From: Cervus elaphus | Lineage: Eukaryota > Chordata > Mammalia > Artiodactyla > Cervidae | Direction: 5' to 3' | Length of the DNA: 64,000 nt | Assembly: GCF_910594005.1 (NCBI RefSeq) | Contig: NW_025316736.1 | Span: 1 to 64,000, forward strand | Shown: piece after piece, positions 23,340-36,168 of the stretch | How positions within the stretch are numbered: position 1 is the stretch's first letter | Layout of the letters: the number at the start of each line of letters is the position of its first letter | Position numbers and translations under genes: made by a program | The notes under the pieces: model-generated | Databases searched by the model: none | Seen by the model: the letters and a program-made list of their open reading frames with translations, nothing else | What the model was told of the DNA's origin: nothing

Positions 23340-26015
23340 GCTCCTCGCATTTTTCACACCTCTTCATGCTCCTCGCATTTTTCACGACTTTTCATGCTCG
23401 TCGCATTTTTCACACCTTTTCATGCTCCTGGTCTTTTTTTTTTCTTTTGCTCCTCGCATTTTTCACACCTTTTCATGCTCCTGGTCTTTCTTTTTTTTTT
23501 TTTTGCTCCTCGCATTTTTCACACCTTTTCATGCTCCTGGTCTTTCTTTCTATTTTTTTTTTTTTGCTCCTCACATTTTTCACACCTTTTCATGCTCCTT
23601 GCATTTTTCACACCTTTTCATGCTCCTCGCATTTTTCACACCTCTTCATGCTCCTGGTCTTTTTTTTTTCTTTTGCTCCTCGCATTTTTCACACCTTTTC
23701 ATGCTCCTGGTCTTTCTTTTTTTTTTTTTGCTCCTCGCATTTTTCACACCTTTTCATGCTCCTGGTCTTTTTTTTTTCTTTTGCTCCTCGCATTTTTCAC
23801 ACCTTTTCATGCTCCTGGTCTTTCTTTTTTTTTTTTTTTTTTTTGCTCCTCGCATTTTTCACACCTTTTCATGCTCCTGGTCTTTTTTTTTTTTTTTTTT
23901 TGCTCCTCGAATTTTTCACACCTTTTCATGCTCCTCGCATTTTTCACACCTCTTCATGCTCCTCGCATTTTTCACAACTTTTCATGCTCGTCGCATTTTT
24001 CACACCTTTTCATGCTCCTGGTCTTTTTTTTTTTTTTGCTCCTCGAATTTTTCACATCTTTTCATGCTCCTCGCATTTTTCACACATCTTCATGCTCCTC
24101 GCATTTTTCACAACTTTTCATGCTCGTCGCATTTTTCACCCCTTTTCATGCTCCTGGTCTTTCTTTTTTTTTTTTTGCTCCTCGCATTTTTCACACCTTT
24201 TCATGCTCCTGGTCTTTTTTTTTTCTTTTGCTCCTCGCATTTTTCACACCTTTTCATGCTCCTGGTCTTTCTTTTTTTTTTTTTTTGCTCCTCGCATTTT
24301 TCAAACCTTTTCATGCTTCTGGTCTCTTTTCTTCTTTTTTTTTTTTTTGCTCCTCGCATTTTTCACACCTTTTCATGCTTCTGGTCTCTTTTTTTTTTTT
24401 TTTTGCTCCTCGCATTTTTCACACCTTTTCATGCTCCTGGTCTTTTTTTTTTTTTTTGCTCCTCGCATTTTTCACACCTCTTCATGCTCCTCGCATTTTT
24501 CACGACTTTTCATGCTCGTCGCATTTTTCACACCTTTTCATGCTCCTGGTCTTTTTTTTTTCTTTTGCTCCTCGCATTTTTCACACCTTTTCATGCTCCT
24601 GGTCTTTCTTTTTTTTTTTTTTGCTCCTCGCATTTTTCACACCTTTTCATGCTCCTGGTCTTTCTTTCTATTTTTTTTTTTTTTGCTCCTCACATTTTTC
24701 ACACCTTTTCATGCTCCTTGCATTTTTCACACCTTTTCATGCTCCTCGCATTTTTCACACCTCTTCATGCTCCTGGTCTTTTTTTTTTCTTTTGCTCCTC
24801 GCATTTTTCACACCTTTTCATGCTCCTGGTCTTTCTTTTTTTTTTTTTGCTCCTCGCAATTTTCACACCTTTTCATGCTCCTGGTCTTTTTTTTTTCTTT
24901 TGCTCCTCGCATTTTTCACACCTTTTCATGCTCCTGGTCTTTCTTTTTTTTTTTTTTTTTTTGCTCCTCGCATTTTTCACACCTTTTCATGCTCCTGGTC
25001 TTTTTTTTTTTTTTTTTTGCTCCTCGAATTTTTCACACCTTTTCATGCTCCTCGCATTTTTCACACCTCTTCATGCTCCTCGCATTTTTCACAACTTTTC
25101 ATGCTCGTCGCATTTTTCACACCTTTTCATGCTCCTGGTCTTTTTTTTTTTTTTGCTCCTCGAATTTTTCACATCTTTTCATGCTCCTCGCATTTTTCAC
25201 ACATCTTCATGCTCCTCGCATTTTTCACAACTTTTCATGCTCGTCGCATTTTTCACCCCTTTTCATGCTCCTGGTCTTTCTTTTTTTTTTTTTGCTCCTC
25301 GCATTTTTCACACCTTTTCATGCTCCTGGTCTTTTTTTTTTCTTTTGCTCCTCGCATTTTTCACACCTTTTCATGCTCCTGGTCTTTCTTTTTTTTTTTT
25401 TTTGCTCCTCGCATTTTTCAAACCTTTTCATGCTTCTGGTCTCTTTTCTTCTTTTTTTTTTTTTTGCTCCTCGCATTTTTCACACCTTTTCATGCTTCTG
25501 GTCTCTTTTTTTTTTTTTTTTGCTCCTCGCATTTTTCACACCTTTTCAGCTCCTGGTCTTTTTTTTTTTTTTTTTGCTCCTCGCATTTTTCACACCTTTT
25601 CATGCTCCTGGTCTTTCTTTTTTTTTTTTGCTCCTCGCATTTTTCACACCTTTTCATGCTCCTGGTCTTTCTTTCTGTCTTTTTTTTTTTTTTTTGCTCC
25701 TCGCATTTTTCACACCTTTTCATGCTCCTGGTCTTTCTTTTTTTTTTTTTGCTCCTCGCATTTTTCACACCTTTTCATGCTCCTGGTCTTTCTTTCTTTC
25801 TTTTTTTTTCTTTTTTGCTCCTCGCATTTTTCACACCTTTTCATGCTCCTTGCATTTTTCACAACTTTTCATGCTCCTCGCATTTTTCACACCTTTTCAT
25901 GCTGATTGCATTTTTCACACCTTTTCATGCTCCTGGTCTTTCTTTTTTTTTTTTTGCTCCTCGAATTTTTCACACCTTTTCATGCTCCTGGTCTTTTTTT
26001 TTTTTTTTTTTTTTT
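23312..26015 (+). repeat. 2.70-kb superunit, copy 4
   Basis: The landmark spacing almost matches copy 3 at 14940: full HOR-A (23340-24457), gcaatttt at 24849, the ttttcagctcc deletion near 25548 and the gctgattgca module at 25901. It lacks the same tail dimer as copy 3, so the two appear to be sister copies. I noticed no large internal rearrangement. Confidence 0.88.
23340..24457 (+). repeat. HOR-A full unit, 1,118 bp
   Basis: Same length and order as the reference; first unit of superunit copy 4. Confidence 0.88.
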
Positions 26016-26043
26016 GCTCCTAGAATTTTTCACACCTTTTCAT
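25901..26043 (+). repeat. Paired GATT/TAG anchor, 143 bp
   Basis: GATT at 25901, TAG at 26016, 115 bp apart; every pair to the right of this one has the same spacing. Confidence 0.93.
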
Positions 26044-26550
26044 GCTCCTCGCATTTTTCACACCTCTTCATGCTCCTCGCATTTTTCACGACTTTTCATG
26101 CTCGTCGCATTTTTCACACCTTTTCATGCTCCTGGTCTTTTTTTTTTCTTTTGCTCCTCGCATTTTTCACACCTTTTCATGCTCCTGGTCTTTCTTTTTT
26201 TTTTTTTTGCTCCTCGCATTTTTCACACCTTTTCATGCTCCTGGTCTTTCTTTCTATTTTTTTTTTTTTGCTCCTCACATTTTTCACACCTTTTCATGCT
26301 CCTTGCATTTTTCACACCTTTTCATGCTCCTCGCATTTTTCACACCTCTTCATGCTCCTGGTCTTTTTTTTTTTTTTTGCTCCTCGCATTTTTCAAACCT
26401 TTTCATGCTTCTGGTCTCTTTTCTTCTTTTTTTTTTTTTTGCTCCTCGCATTTTTCACACCTTTTCATGCTTCTGGTCTCTTTTTTTTTTTTTTTTGCTC
26501 CTCGCATTTTTCACACCTTTTCATGCTCCTGGTCTTTTTTTTTTTTTTTT
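26044..26550 (+). repeat. Shortened HOR-A, 507 bp
   Basis: Same deletion junction as the unit at 9704 (near 26340-26400), differing by two bases in T-tract length. Confidence 0.85.
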
Positions 26551-29500
26551 GCTCCTCGCATTTTTCACACCTCTTCATGCTCCTCGCATTTTTCACGACT
26601 TTTCATGCTCGTCGCATTTTTCACACCTTTTCATGCTCCTGGTCTTTTTTTTTTCTTTTGCTCCTCGCATTTTTCACACCTTTTCATGCTCCTGGTCTTT
26701 CTTTTTTTTTTTTTTGCTCCTCGCATTTTTCACACCTTTTCATGCTCCTGGTCTTTCTTTCTATTTTTTTTTTTTTGCTCCTCACATTTTTCACACCTTT
26801 TCATGCTCCTTGCATTTTTCACACCTTTTCATGCTCCTCGCATTTTTCACACCTCTTCATGCTCCTGGTCTTTTTTTTTTCTTTTGCTCCTCGCATTTTT
26901 CACACCTTTTCATGCTCCTGGTCTTTCTTTTTTTTTTTTTGCTCCTCGCATTTTTCACACCTTTTCATGCTCCTGGTCTTTTTTTTTTCTTTTGCTCCTC
27001 GCATTTTTCACACCTTTTCATGCTCCTGGTCTTTCTTTTTTTTTTTTTTTTTTTGCTCCTCGCATTTTTCACACCTTTTCATGCTCCTGGTCTTTTTTTT
27101 TTTTTTTTTTTGCTCCTCGAATTTTTCACACCTTTTCATGCTCCTCGCATTTTTCACACCTCTTCATGCTCCTCGCATTTTTCACAACTTTTCATGCTCG
27201 TCGCATTTTTCACACCTTTTCATGCTCCTGGTCTTTTTTTTTTTTTGCTCCTCGAATTTTTCACATCTTTTCATGCTCCTCGCATTTTTCACACATCTTC
27301 ATGCTCCTCGCATTTTTCACAACTTTTCATGCTCGTCGCATTTTTCACCCCTTTTCATGCTCCTGGTCTTTCTTTTTTTTTTTTTGCTCCTCGCATTTTT
27401 CACACCTTTTCATGCTCCTGGTCTTTTTTTTTTCTTTTGCTCCTCGCATTTTTCACACCTTTTCATGCTCCTGGTCTTTCTTTTTTTTTTTTTTTGCTCC
27501 TCGCATTTTTCAAACCTTTTCATGCTTCTGGTCTCTTTTCTTCTTTTTTTTTTTTTTGCTCCTCGCATTTTTCACACCTTTTCATGCTTCTGGTCTCTTT
27601 TTTTTTTTGTTTTGCTCCTCGCATTTTTCACACCTTTTCATGCTCCTGGTCTTTTTTTTTTTTTTTTTTTGCTCCTCGAATTTTTCACACCTTTTCATGC
27701 TCCTCGCATTTTTCACCCCTCTTCATGCTCCTCGCATTTTTCACAACTTTTCATGCTCGTCGCATTTTTCACACCTTTTCATGCTCCTGGTCTTTTTTTT
27801 TTTTTTGCTCCTCGAATTTTTCACATCTTTTCATGCTCCTCGCATTTTTCACACATCTTCATGCTCCTCGCATTTTTCACAACTTTTCATGCTCGTCGCA
27901 TTTTTCACCCCTTTTCATGCTCCTGGTCTTTCTTTTTTTTTTTTTGCTCCTCGCATTTTTCACACCTTTTCATGCTCCTGGTCTTTTTTTTTTCTTTTGC
28001 TCCTCGCATTTTTCACACCTTTTCATGCTCCTGGTCTTTCTTTTTTTTTTTTTTTGCTCCTCGCATTTTTCAAACCTTTTCATGCTTCTGGTCTCTTTTC
28101 TTCTTTTTTTTTTTTTTGCTCCTCGCATTTTTCACACCTTTTCATGCTTCTGGTCTCTTTTTTTTTTTTTTTTGCTCCTCGCATTTTTCACACCTTTTCA
28201 TGCTCCTGGTCTTTTTTTTTTTTTTTGCTCCTCGCATTTTTCACACCTCTTCATGCTCCTCGCATTTTTCACGACTTTTCATGCTCGTCGCATTTTTCAC
28301 ACCTTTTCATGCTCCTGGTCTTTTTTTTTTCTTTTGCTCCTCGCATTTTTCACACCTTTTCATGCTCCTGGTCTTTCTTTTTTTTTTTTTTGCTCCTCGC
28401 ATTTTTCACACCTTTTCATGCTCCTGGTCTTTCTTTCTATTTTTTTTTTTTTGCTCCTCACATTTTTCACACCTTTTCATGCTCCTTGCATTTTTCACAC
28501 CTTTTCATGCTCCTCGCATTTTTCACACCTCTTCATGCTCCTGGTCTTTTTTTTTTCTTTTGCTCCTCGCATTTTTCACACCTTTTCATGCTCCTGGTCT
28601 TTCTTTTTTTTTTTTTGCTCCTCGCATTTTTCACACCTTTTCATGCTCCTGGTCTTTTTTTTTTCTTTTGCTCCTCGCATTTTTCACACCTTTTCATGCT
28701 CCTGGTCTTTCTTTTTTTTTTTTTTTTTTTGCTCCTCGCATTTTTCACACCTTTTCATGCTCCTGGTCTTTTTTTTTTTTTTTTTTGCTCCTCGAATTTT
28801 TCACACCTTTTCATGCTCCTCGCATTTTTCACACCTCTTCATGCTCCTCGCATTTTTCACAACTTTTCATGCTCGTCGCATTTTTCACACCTTTTCATGC
28901 TCCTGGTCTTTTTTTTTTTTTTGCTCCTCGAATTTTTCACATCTTTTCATGCTCCTCGCATTTTTCACACATCTTCATGCTCCTCGCATTTTTCACAACT
29001 TTTCATGCTCGTCGCATTTTTCACCCCTTTTCATGCTCCTGGTCTTTCTTTTTTTTTTTTTGCTCCTCGCATTTTTCACACCTTTTCATGCTCCTGGTCT
29101 TTTTTTTTTCTTTTGCTCCTCGCATTTTTCACACCTTTTCATGCTCCTGGTCTTTCTTTTTTTTTTTTTTTGCTCCTCGCATTTTTCAAACCTTTTCATG
29201 CTTCTGGTCTCTTTTCTTCTTTTTTTTTTTTTTGCTCCTCGCATTTTTCACACCTTTTCATGCTTCTGGTCTCTTTTTTTTTTTTTTTTGCTCCTCGCAT
29301 TTTTCACACCTTTTCATGCTCCTGGTCTTTTTTTTTTTTTTTTTGCTCCTCGCATTTTTCACACCTTTTCATGCTCCTGGTCTTTCTTTTTTTTTTTTGC
29401 TCCTCGCATTTTTCACACCTTTTCATGCTCCTGGTCTTTCTTTCTGTCTTTTTTTTTTTTTTTTGCTCCTCGCATTTTTCACACCTTTTCATGCTCCTGG

Positions 29501-29890
29501 TCTTTTTTTTTTTTTTCTCCTCGCATTTTTCACACCTTTTCATGCTCCTGGTCTTTTTTTTTTTTTTTTTGCTCCTCGCATTTTTCACACCTTTTCATGC
29601 TCCTGGTCTTTCTTTTTTTTTTTTTGCTCCTCGCATTTTTCACACCTTTTCATGCTCCTGGTCTTTCTTTTTTTTTTTTTGCTCCTCGCATTTTTCACAC
29701 CTTTTCATGCTCCTGGTCTTTCTTTTTTTTTTTTTTTTTTGCTCCTCGAATTTTTCACACCTTTTCATGCTCCTGGTCTTTCTTTCTTTCTTTTTTTTTC
29801 TTTTTTGCTCCTCGCATTTTTCACACCTTTTCATGCTCCTTGCATTTTTCACAACTTTTCATGCTCCTCGCATTTTTCACACCTTTTCAT

Positions 29891-29918
29891 GCTGATTGCA
29901 TTTTTCACACCTTTTCAT
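29891..29918 (+). repeat. GATT module without a TAG partner
   Basis: The connector that follows has a ctttcttcc-type B and returns to a cctcttcat module, so the TAG module is absent. Next GATT module is 17.4 kb away. Confidence 0.92.
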
Positions 29919-29995
29919 GCTCCTGGTCTTTCTTTTTTTTTTTTTGCTCCTCGAATTTTTCACACCTTTTCATGCTCCTGGTCTTTCTTTCTTCC

Positions 29996-31551
29996 TTTTT
30001 TTTTCTTTTTTGCTCCTCGCATTTTTCACACCTCTTCATGCTCCTCGCATTTTTCACGACTTTTCATGCTCGTCGCATTTTTCACACCTTTTCATGCTCC
30101 TGGTCTTTTTTTTTCTTTTGCTCCTCGCATTTTTCACACCTTTTCATGCTCCTGGTCTTTCTTTTTTTTTTTTTTGCTCCTCGCATTTTTCACACCTTTT
30201 CATGCTCCTGGTCTTTCTTTCTATTTTTTTTTTTTTGCTCCTCACATTTTTCACACCTTTTCATGCTCCTTGCATTTTTCACACCTTTTCATGCTCCTCG
30301 CATTTTTCACACCTCTTCATGCTCCTGGTCTTTTTTTTTTTTTTTGCTCCTCGCATTTTTCAAACCTTTTCATGCTTCTGGTCTCTTTTCTTCTTTTTTT
30401 TTTTTTTGCTCCTCGCATTTTTCACACCTTTTCATGCTTCTGGTCTCTTTTTTTTTTTTTTTTGCTCCTCGCATTTTTCACACCTTTTCATGCTCCTGGT
30501 CTTTTTTTTTTTTTTTTGCTCCTCGCATTTTTCACACCTCTTCATGCTCCTCGCATTTTTCACGACTTTTCATGCTCGTCGCATTTTTCACACCTTTTCA
30601 TGCTCCTGGTCTTTTTTTTTTCTTTTGCTCCTCGCATTTTTCACACCTTTTCATGCTCCTGGTCTTTCTTTTTTTTTTTTTTGCTCCTCGCATTTTTCAC
30701 ACCTTTTCATGCTCCTGGTCTTTCTTTCTATTTTTTTTTTTTTGCTCCTCACATTTTTCACACCTTTTCATGCTCCTTGCATTTTTCACACCTTTTCATG
30801 CTCCTCGCATTTTTCACACCTCTTCATGCTCCTGGTCTTTTTTTTTTCTTTTGCTCCTCGCATTTTTCACACCTTTTCATGCTCCTGGTCTTTCTTTTTT
30901 TTTTTTTGCTCCTCGCATTTTTCACACCTTTTCATGCTCCTGGTCTTTTTTTTTTCTTTTGCTCCTCGCATTTTTCACACCTTTTCATGCTCCTGGTCTT
31001 TCTTTTTTTTTTTTTTTTTTTGCTCCTCGCATTTTTCACACCTTTTCATGCTCCTGGTCTTTTTTTTTTTTTTTTTTGCTCCTCGAATTTTTCACACCTT
31101 TTCATGCTCCTCGCATTTTTCACACCTCTTCATGCTCCTCGCATTTTTCACAACTTTTCATGCTCGTCGCATTTTTCACACCTTTTCATGCTCCTGGTCT
31201 TTTTTTTTTTTTGCTCCTCGAATTTTTCACATCTTTTCATGCTCCTCGCATTTTTCACACATCTTCATGCTCCTCGCATTTTTCACAACTTTTCATGCTC
31301 GTCGCATTTTTCACCCCTTTTCATGCTCCTGGTCTTTCTTTTTTTTTTTTTGCTCCTCGCATTTTTCACACCTTTTCATGCTCCTGGTCTTTTTTTTTTC
31401 TTTTGCTCCTCGCATTTTTCACACCTTTTCATGCTCCTGGTCTTTCTTTTTTTTTTTTTTTGCTCCTCGCATTTTTCAAACCTTTTCATGCTTCTGGTCT
31501 CTTTTCTTCTTTTTTTTTTTTTTGCTCCTCGCATTTTTCACACCTTTTCAT
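29996..31551 (+). repeat. Shortened HOR-A followed by HOR-A leading into HOR-B
   Basis: A 506-bp shortened HOR-A (30012-30517) is followed by a normal HOR-A that starts at 30518. After 1,034 bp, at its second gcttctggtctc module, it runs straight into an HOR-B cassette instead of closing. This shows that the two families share the gcttct-A-B segment as a switch point. Confidence 0.78.
30012..30517 (+). repeat. Shortened HOR-A, 506 bp
   Basis: Same deletion junction (near 30310-30365). Unlike the other two it is not preceded by a TAG module. Confidence 0.85.
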
Positions 31552-31834
31552 GCTTCTGGTCTCTTTTTTTTTTTTTTTTGCTCCTCGCATTTTTCACACC
31601 TTTTCATGCTCCTGGTCTTTTTTTTTTTTTTTTTTGCTCCTCGCATTTTTCACACCTTTTCATGCTCCTGGTCTTTCTTTTTTTTTTTTGCTCCTCGCAT
31701 TTTTCACACCTTTTCATGCTCCTGGTCTTTCTTTTTTTTTTTTTGCTCCTCGCATTTTTCACACCTTTTCATGTTCCTGGTCTTTTTTTTTTTTTTTTTT
31801 TTTTTTGCTCCTCGCATTTTTCACACGTTTTCAT
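31552..31834 (+). repeat. HOR-B cassette, 283 bp
   Basis: Entered directly from HOR-A. It ends with the cacacg module at 31807. Confidence 0.86.
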
Positions 31835-32266
31835 GCTCCTGGTCTTTCTTTTTTTTTTTTTGCTCCTCGCATTTTTCTCACCTTTTCATGCTCCTGGTCT
31901 TTCTTTCTTTTTTTTTTTTTTGCTCCTCGCATTTTTCACACCTTTTCATGCTCCTCGCATTTTTCACACCACTTCATGCTCCTCGCATTTTTCACAACTT
32001 TTCATGCTCGTCGCATTTTTCACACCTTTTCATGCTCCTGGTCTTTCTTTTTTTTTTTTTGCTCCTCGCATTTTTCACATCTTTTCATGCTCCTGGTCTT
32101 TTTTTTTTCTTTTGCTCCTCGCATTTTTCACACCTTTTCATGCTCCTGGTCTTTCTTTTTTTTTTTTTTTTTTTTTGCTCCTCGCATTTTTCAAACCTTT
32201 TCATGCTCCTGGTCTCTTTTCTTTTTTTTTTTTTTTTTGCTCCTCGCATTTTTCACACCTTTTCAT

Positions 32267-32519
32267 GCTTCTGGTCTCTTTTTTTTTTTTTTTTTGCTCC
32301 TCGCATTTTTCACACCTTTTCATGCTCCTGGTCTTTTTTTTTTTTTTTTGCTCCTCGCATTTTTCACACCTTTTCATGCTCCTGGTCTTTCTTTTTTTTT
32401 TTTGCTCCTCGCATTTTTCACACCTTTTCATGCTCCTGGTCTTTCTTTTTTTTTTTTTGCTCCTCGCATTTTTCACACCTTTTCATGTTCCTGGTCTTTT
32501 TTTTTTTTTTTTTTTTTTT
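32267..32519 (+). repeat. HOR-B cassette joined to a gctcctcgaa run
   Basis: The gttcct B module (near 32487) is followed by a gctcctcgaa module at 32520 rather than by cacacg. Confidence 0.8.
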
Positions 32520-34541
32520 GCTCCTCGAATTTTTCACACCTTTTCTTGCTCCTCGCATTTTTCACACCTCTTCATGCTCCTCGCATTTTTCACGACTTTT
32601 CATGCTCGTCGCATTTTTCACACCTTTTCATGCTCCTGGTCTTTTTTTTTTCTTTTGCTCCTCGCATTTTTCACACCTTTTCATGCTCCTGGTCTTTCTT
32701 TTTTTTTTTTTTGCTCCTCGCATTTTTCACACCTTTTCATGCTCCTGGTCTTTCTTTCTATTTTTTTTTTTTTGCTCCTCACATTTTTCACACCTTTTCA
32801 TGCTCCTTGCATTTTTCACACCTTTTCATGCTCCTCGCATTTTTCACACCTCTTCATGCTCCTGGTCTTTTTTTTTTCTTTTGCTCCTCGCATTTTTCAC
32901 ACCTTTTCATGCTCCTGGTCTTTCTTTTTTTTTTTTTGCTCCTCGCATTTTTCACACCTTTTCATGCTCCTGGTCTTTCTTTCTTTCTTTTTTTTTTTTT
33001 TTTGCTCCTCGCATTTTTCACACCTTTTCATGCTCCTGGTCTTTTTTTTTTTTTTTCTCCTCGCATTTTTCACACCTTTTCATGCTCCTGGTCTTTTTTT
33101 TTTTTTTTTTGCTCCTCGCATTTTTCACACCTTTTCATGCTCCTGGTCTTTTTTTTTTTTTTTCCTCGCATTTTTCACACCTTTTCATGCTCCTGGTCTT
33201 TCTTTTTTTTTTTTTGCTCCTCGCATTTTTCACACCTTTTCATGCTCCTGGTCTTTTTTTTTTTTTTTTTTTTTTGCTCCTCGAATTTTTCACACCTTTT
33301 CATGCTCCTCGCATTTTTCACACCTCTTCATGCTCCTCGCATTTTTCACGACTTTTCATGCTCGTCGCATTTTTCACACCTTTTCATGCTCCTGGTCTTT
33401 TTTTTTTCTTTTGCTCCTCGCATTTTTCACACCTTTTCATGCTCCTGGTCTTTCTTTTTTTTTTTTTTGCTCCTCGCATTTTTCACACCTTTTCATGCTC
33501 CTGGTCTTTCTTTCTATTTTTTTCTTTTTGCTCCTCACATTTTTCACACCTTTTCATGCTCCTTGCATTTTTCACACCTTTTCATGCTCCTCGCATTTTT
33601 CACACCTCTTCATGCTCCTGGTCTTTTTTTTTTCTTTTGCTCCTCGCATTTTTCACACCTTTTCATGCTCCTGGTCTTTCTTTTTTTTTTTTTGCTCCTC
33701 GCATTTTTCACACCTTTTCATGCTCCTGGTCTTTTTTTTTTCTTTTGCTCCTCGCATTTTTCACACCTTTTCATGCTCCTGGTCTTTCTTTTTTTTTTTT
33801 TTTTTTTTGCTCCTCGCTTTTTTCACACCTTTTCATGCTCCTGGTCTTTTTTTTTTTTTTTTTTTGCTCCTCGAATTTTTCACATCTTTTCATGCTCCTC
33901 GCATTTTTCACACCTCTTCATGCTCCTCGCATTTTTCACAACTTTTCATGCTCGTCGCATTTTTCACACCTTTTCATGCTCCTGGTCTTTCTTTTTTTTT
34001 TTTTGCTCCTCGCATTTTTCACACCTTTTCATGCTCCTGGTCTTTTTTTTTTCTTTTGCTCCTCGCATTTTTCACACCTTTTCATGCTCCTGGTCTTTCT
34101 TTTTTTTTTTTTTTGCTCCTCGCATTTTTCAAACCTTTTCATGCTTCTGGTCTCTTTTCTTCTTTTTTTTTTTTTTGCTCCTCGCATTTTTCACACCTTT
34201 TCATGCTTCTGGTCTCTTTTTTTTTTTTTTTTGCTCCTCGCATTTTTCACACCTTTTCATGCTCCTGGTCTTTTTTTTTTTTTTTTTGCTCCTCGCATTT
34301 TTCACACCTTTTCATGCTCCTGGTCTTTCTTTTTTTTATTTTGCTCCTCGCATTTTTCACACCTTTTCATGCTCCTGGTCTTTTTTTTTTCTTTTGCTCC
34401 TCGCATTTTTCACACCTTTTCATGCTCCTGGTCTTTCTTTTTTTTTTTTTTTGCTCCTCGCATTTTTCAAACCTTTTCATGCTTCTGGTCTCTTTTCTTC
34501 TTTTTTTTTTTTTGCTCCTCGCATTTTTCACACCTTTTCAT

Positions 34542-34820
34542 GCTTCTGGTCTCTTTTTTTTTTTTTTTTGCTCCTCGCATTTTTCACACCTTTTCATGCT
34601 CCTGGTCTTTTTTTTTTTTTTTTGCTCCTCGCATTTTTCACACCTTTTCATGCTCCTGGTCTTTCTTTTTTTTTTTTGCTCCTCGCATTTTTCACACCTT
34701 TTCATGCTCCTGGTCTTTCTTTTTTTTTTTTTGCTCCTCGCATTTTTCACACCTTTTCATGTTCCTGGTCTTTTTTTTTTTTTTTTTTTTTTGCTCCTCG
34801 CATTTTTCACACGTTTTCAT
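34542..34820 (+). repeat. HOR-B cassette, 279 bp
   Basis: T tract of 22 (34771-34792) before the cacacg module at 34793. A cttcctttc-type B follows downstream. Confidence 0.86.
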
Positions 34821-35119
34821 GCTCCTGGTCTTTCTTTTTTTTTTTTTGCTCCTCGCATTTTTCACACCTTTTCATGCTCCTGGTCTTCCTTTCTTTTTTT
34901 TTTTTTTGCTCCTCGCATTTTTCACACCTTTTCATGCTCCTGGTCTTTCTTTCTATTTTTTTTTTTTTGCTCCTCACATTTTTCACACCTTTTCATGCTC
35001 CTTGCATTTTTCACACCTTTTCATGCTCCTCGCATTTTTCACACCTCTTCATGCTCCTGGTCTTTTTTTTTTCTTTTGCTCCTCGCATTTTTCACACCTT
35101 TTCATGCTCCTGGTCTTTC

Positions 35120-36065
35120 TTTTTTTTTTTTTGCTCCTCGCATTTTTCACACCTTTTCATGCTCCTGGTCTTTTTTTTTTCTTTTGCTCCTCGCATTTTT
35201 CACACCTTTTCATGCTCCTGGTCTTTCTTTTTTTTTTTTTTTTTTTTTGCTCCTCGCATTTTTCACACCTTTTCATGCTCCTGGTCTTTTTTTTTTTTTT
35301 TTTTTGCTCCTCGAATTTTTCACACCTTTTCATGCTCCTCGCATTTTTCACACCTCTTCATGCTCCTCGCATTTTTCACAACTTTTCATGCTCGTCGCAT
35401 TTTTCACACCTTTTCATGCTCCTGGTCTTTTTTTTTTTTTTGCTCCTCGAATTTTTCACATCTTTTCATGCTCCTCGCATTTTTCACACATCTTCATGCT
35501 CCTCGCATTTTTCACAACTTTTCATGCTCGGCGCATTTTTCCCCCCTTTTCATGCTCCTGGTCTTTCTTTTTTTTTTTTTGCTCCTCGCATTTTTCACAC
35601 CTTTTCATGCTCCTGGTCTTTTTTTTTTCTTTTGCTCCTCGCATTTTTCACACCTTTTCATGCTCCTGTTCTTTCTTTTTTTTTTTTTCTTTTGCTCCTC
35701 GCATTTTTCACACCTTTTCATGCTCCTGGTCTTTTTTTTTTTTTTTTTTTGCTCCTCGAATTTTTCACACCTTTTCATGCTCCTCGCATTTTTCACACCT
35801 CTTCATGCTCCTCGCATTTTTCACAACTTTTCATGCTCGTCGCATTTTTCACACCTTTTCATGCTCCTGGTCTTTTTTTTTTTTTTGCTCCTCGAATTTT
35901 TCACATCTTTTCATGCTCCTCGCATTTTTCACACATCTTCATGCTCCTCGCATTTTTCACAACTTTTCATGCTCGGCGCATTTTTCACCCCTTTTCATGC
36001 TCCTGGTCTTTCTTTTTTTTTTTTTGCTCCTCGCATTTTTCACACCTTTTCATGCTCCTGGTCTT
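35120..36065 (+). repeat. Tandem duplication of about 445 bp
   Basis: The rare gctcggcgca module occurs at 35526 and 35971, 445 bp apart, and the flanking order of gctcctcgaa runs is the same in both halves. The first copy has an A-to-C change giving a run of C near 35541. Confidence 0.75.
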
Positions 36066-36168
36066 TTTTTTTTTTTTTGCTCCTCGCATTTTTCAAACCT
36101 TTTCATGCTTCTGGTCTCTTTTCTTCTTTTTTTTTTTTTTGCTCCTCGCATTTTTCACACCTTTTCAT

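Larger units (their letters stand above)
26016..29995 (+). repeat. 4.0-kb composite of HOR-A units
   Basis: TAG module, a 507-bp shortened HOR-A (26044-26550), a longer HOR-A with an extra set of T-poor runs (26551-28226), another HOR-A from 28227, and a tail to the gctgattgca module at 29891. A private G interrupts a T tract near 27609. The connector after 29891 is unusual: it lacks the TAG module and carries cttccttttt near 29990. Confidence 0.8.
31552..34541 (+). repeat. Mixed HOR-B cassettes and partial HOR-A
   Basis: Starts with a complete cassette, then an incomplete one (32267-32519) that joins a gctcctcgaa run and a partial HOR-A. A second HOR-A starts near 33304 and runs to about 34.2 kb. 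Private features include cctcac near 31876, ccacttcat near 31969, ttttcttgctcc near 32541 and an A inside a T tract near 34338. It contains no TAG or GATT anchor. Confidence 0.72.

Noticed and set aside
29600..29852. (cttt)n stretches as an independent microsatellite
   Set aside because: The ctttctttctttc stretches are a B-module subtype at a fixed place in the superunit tail, not a separate repeat locus.
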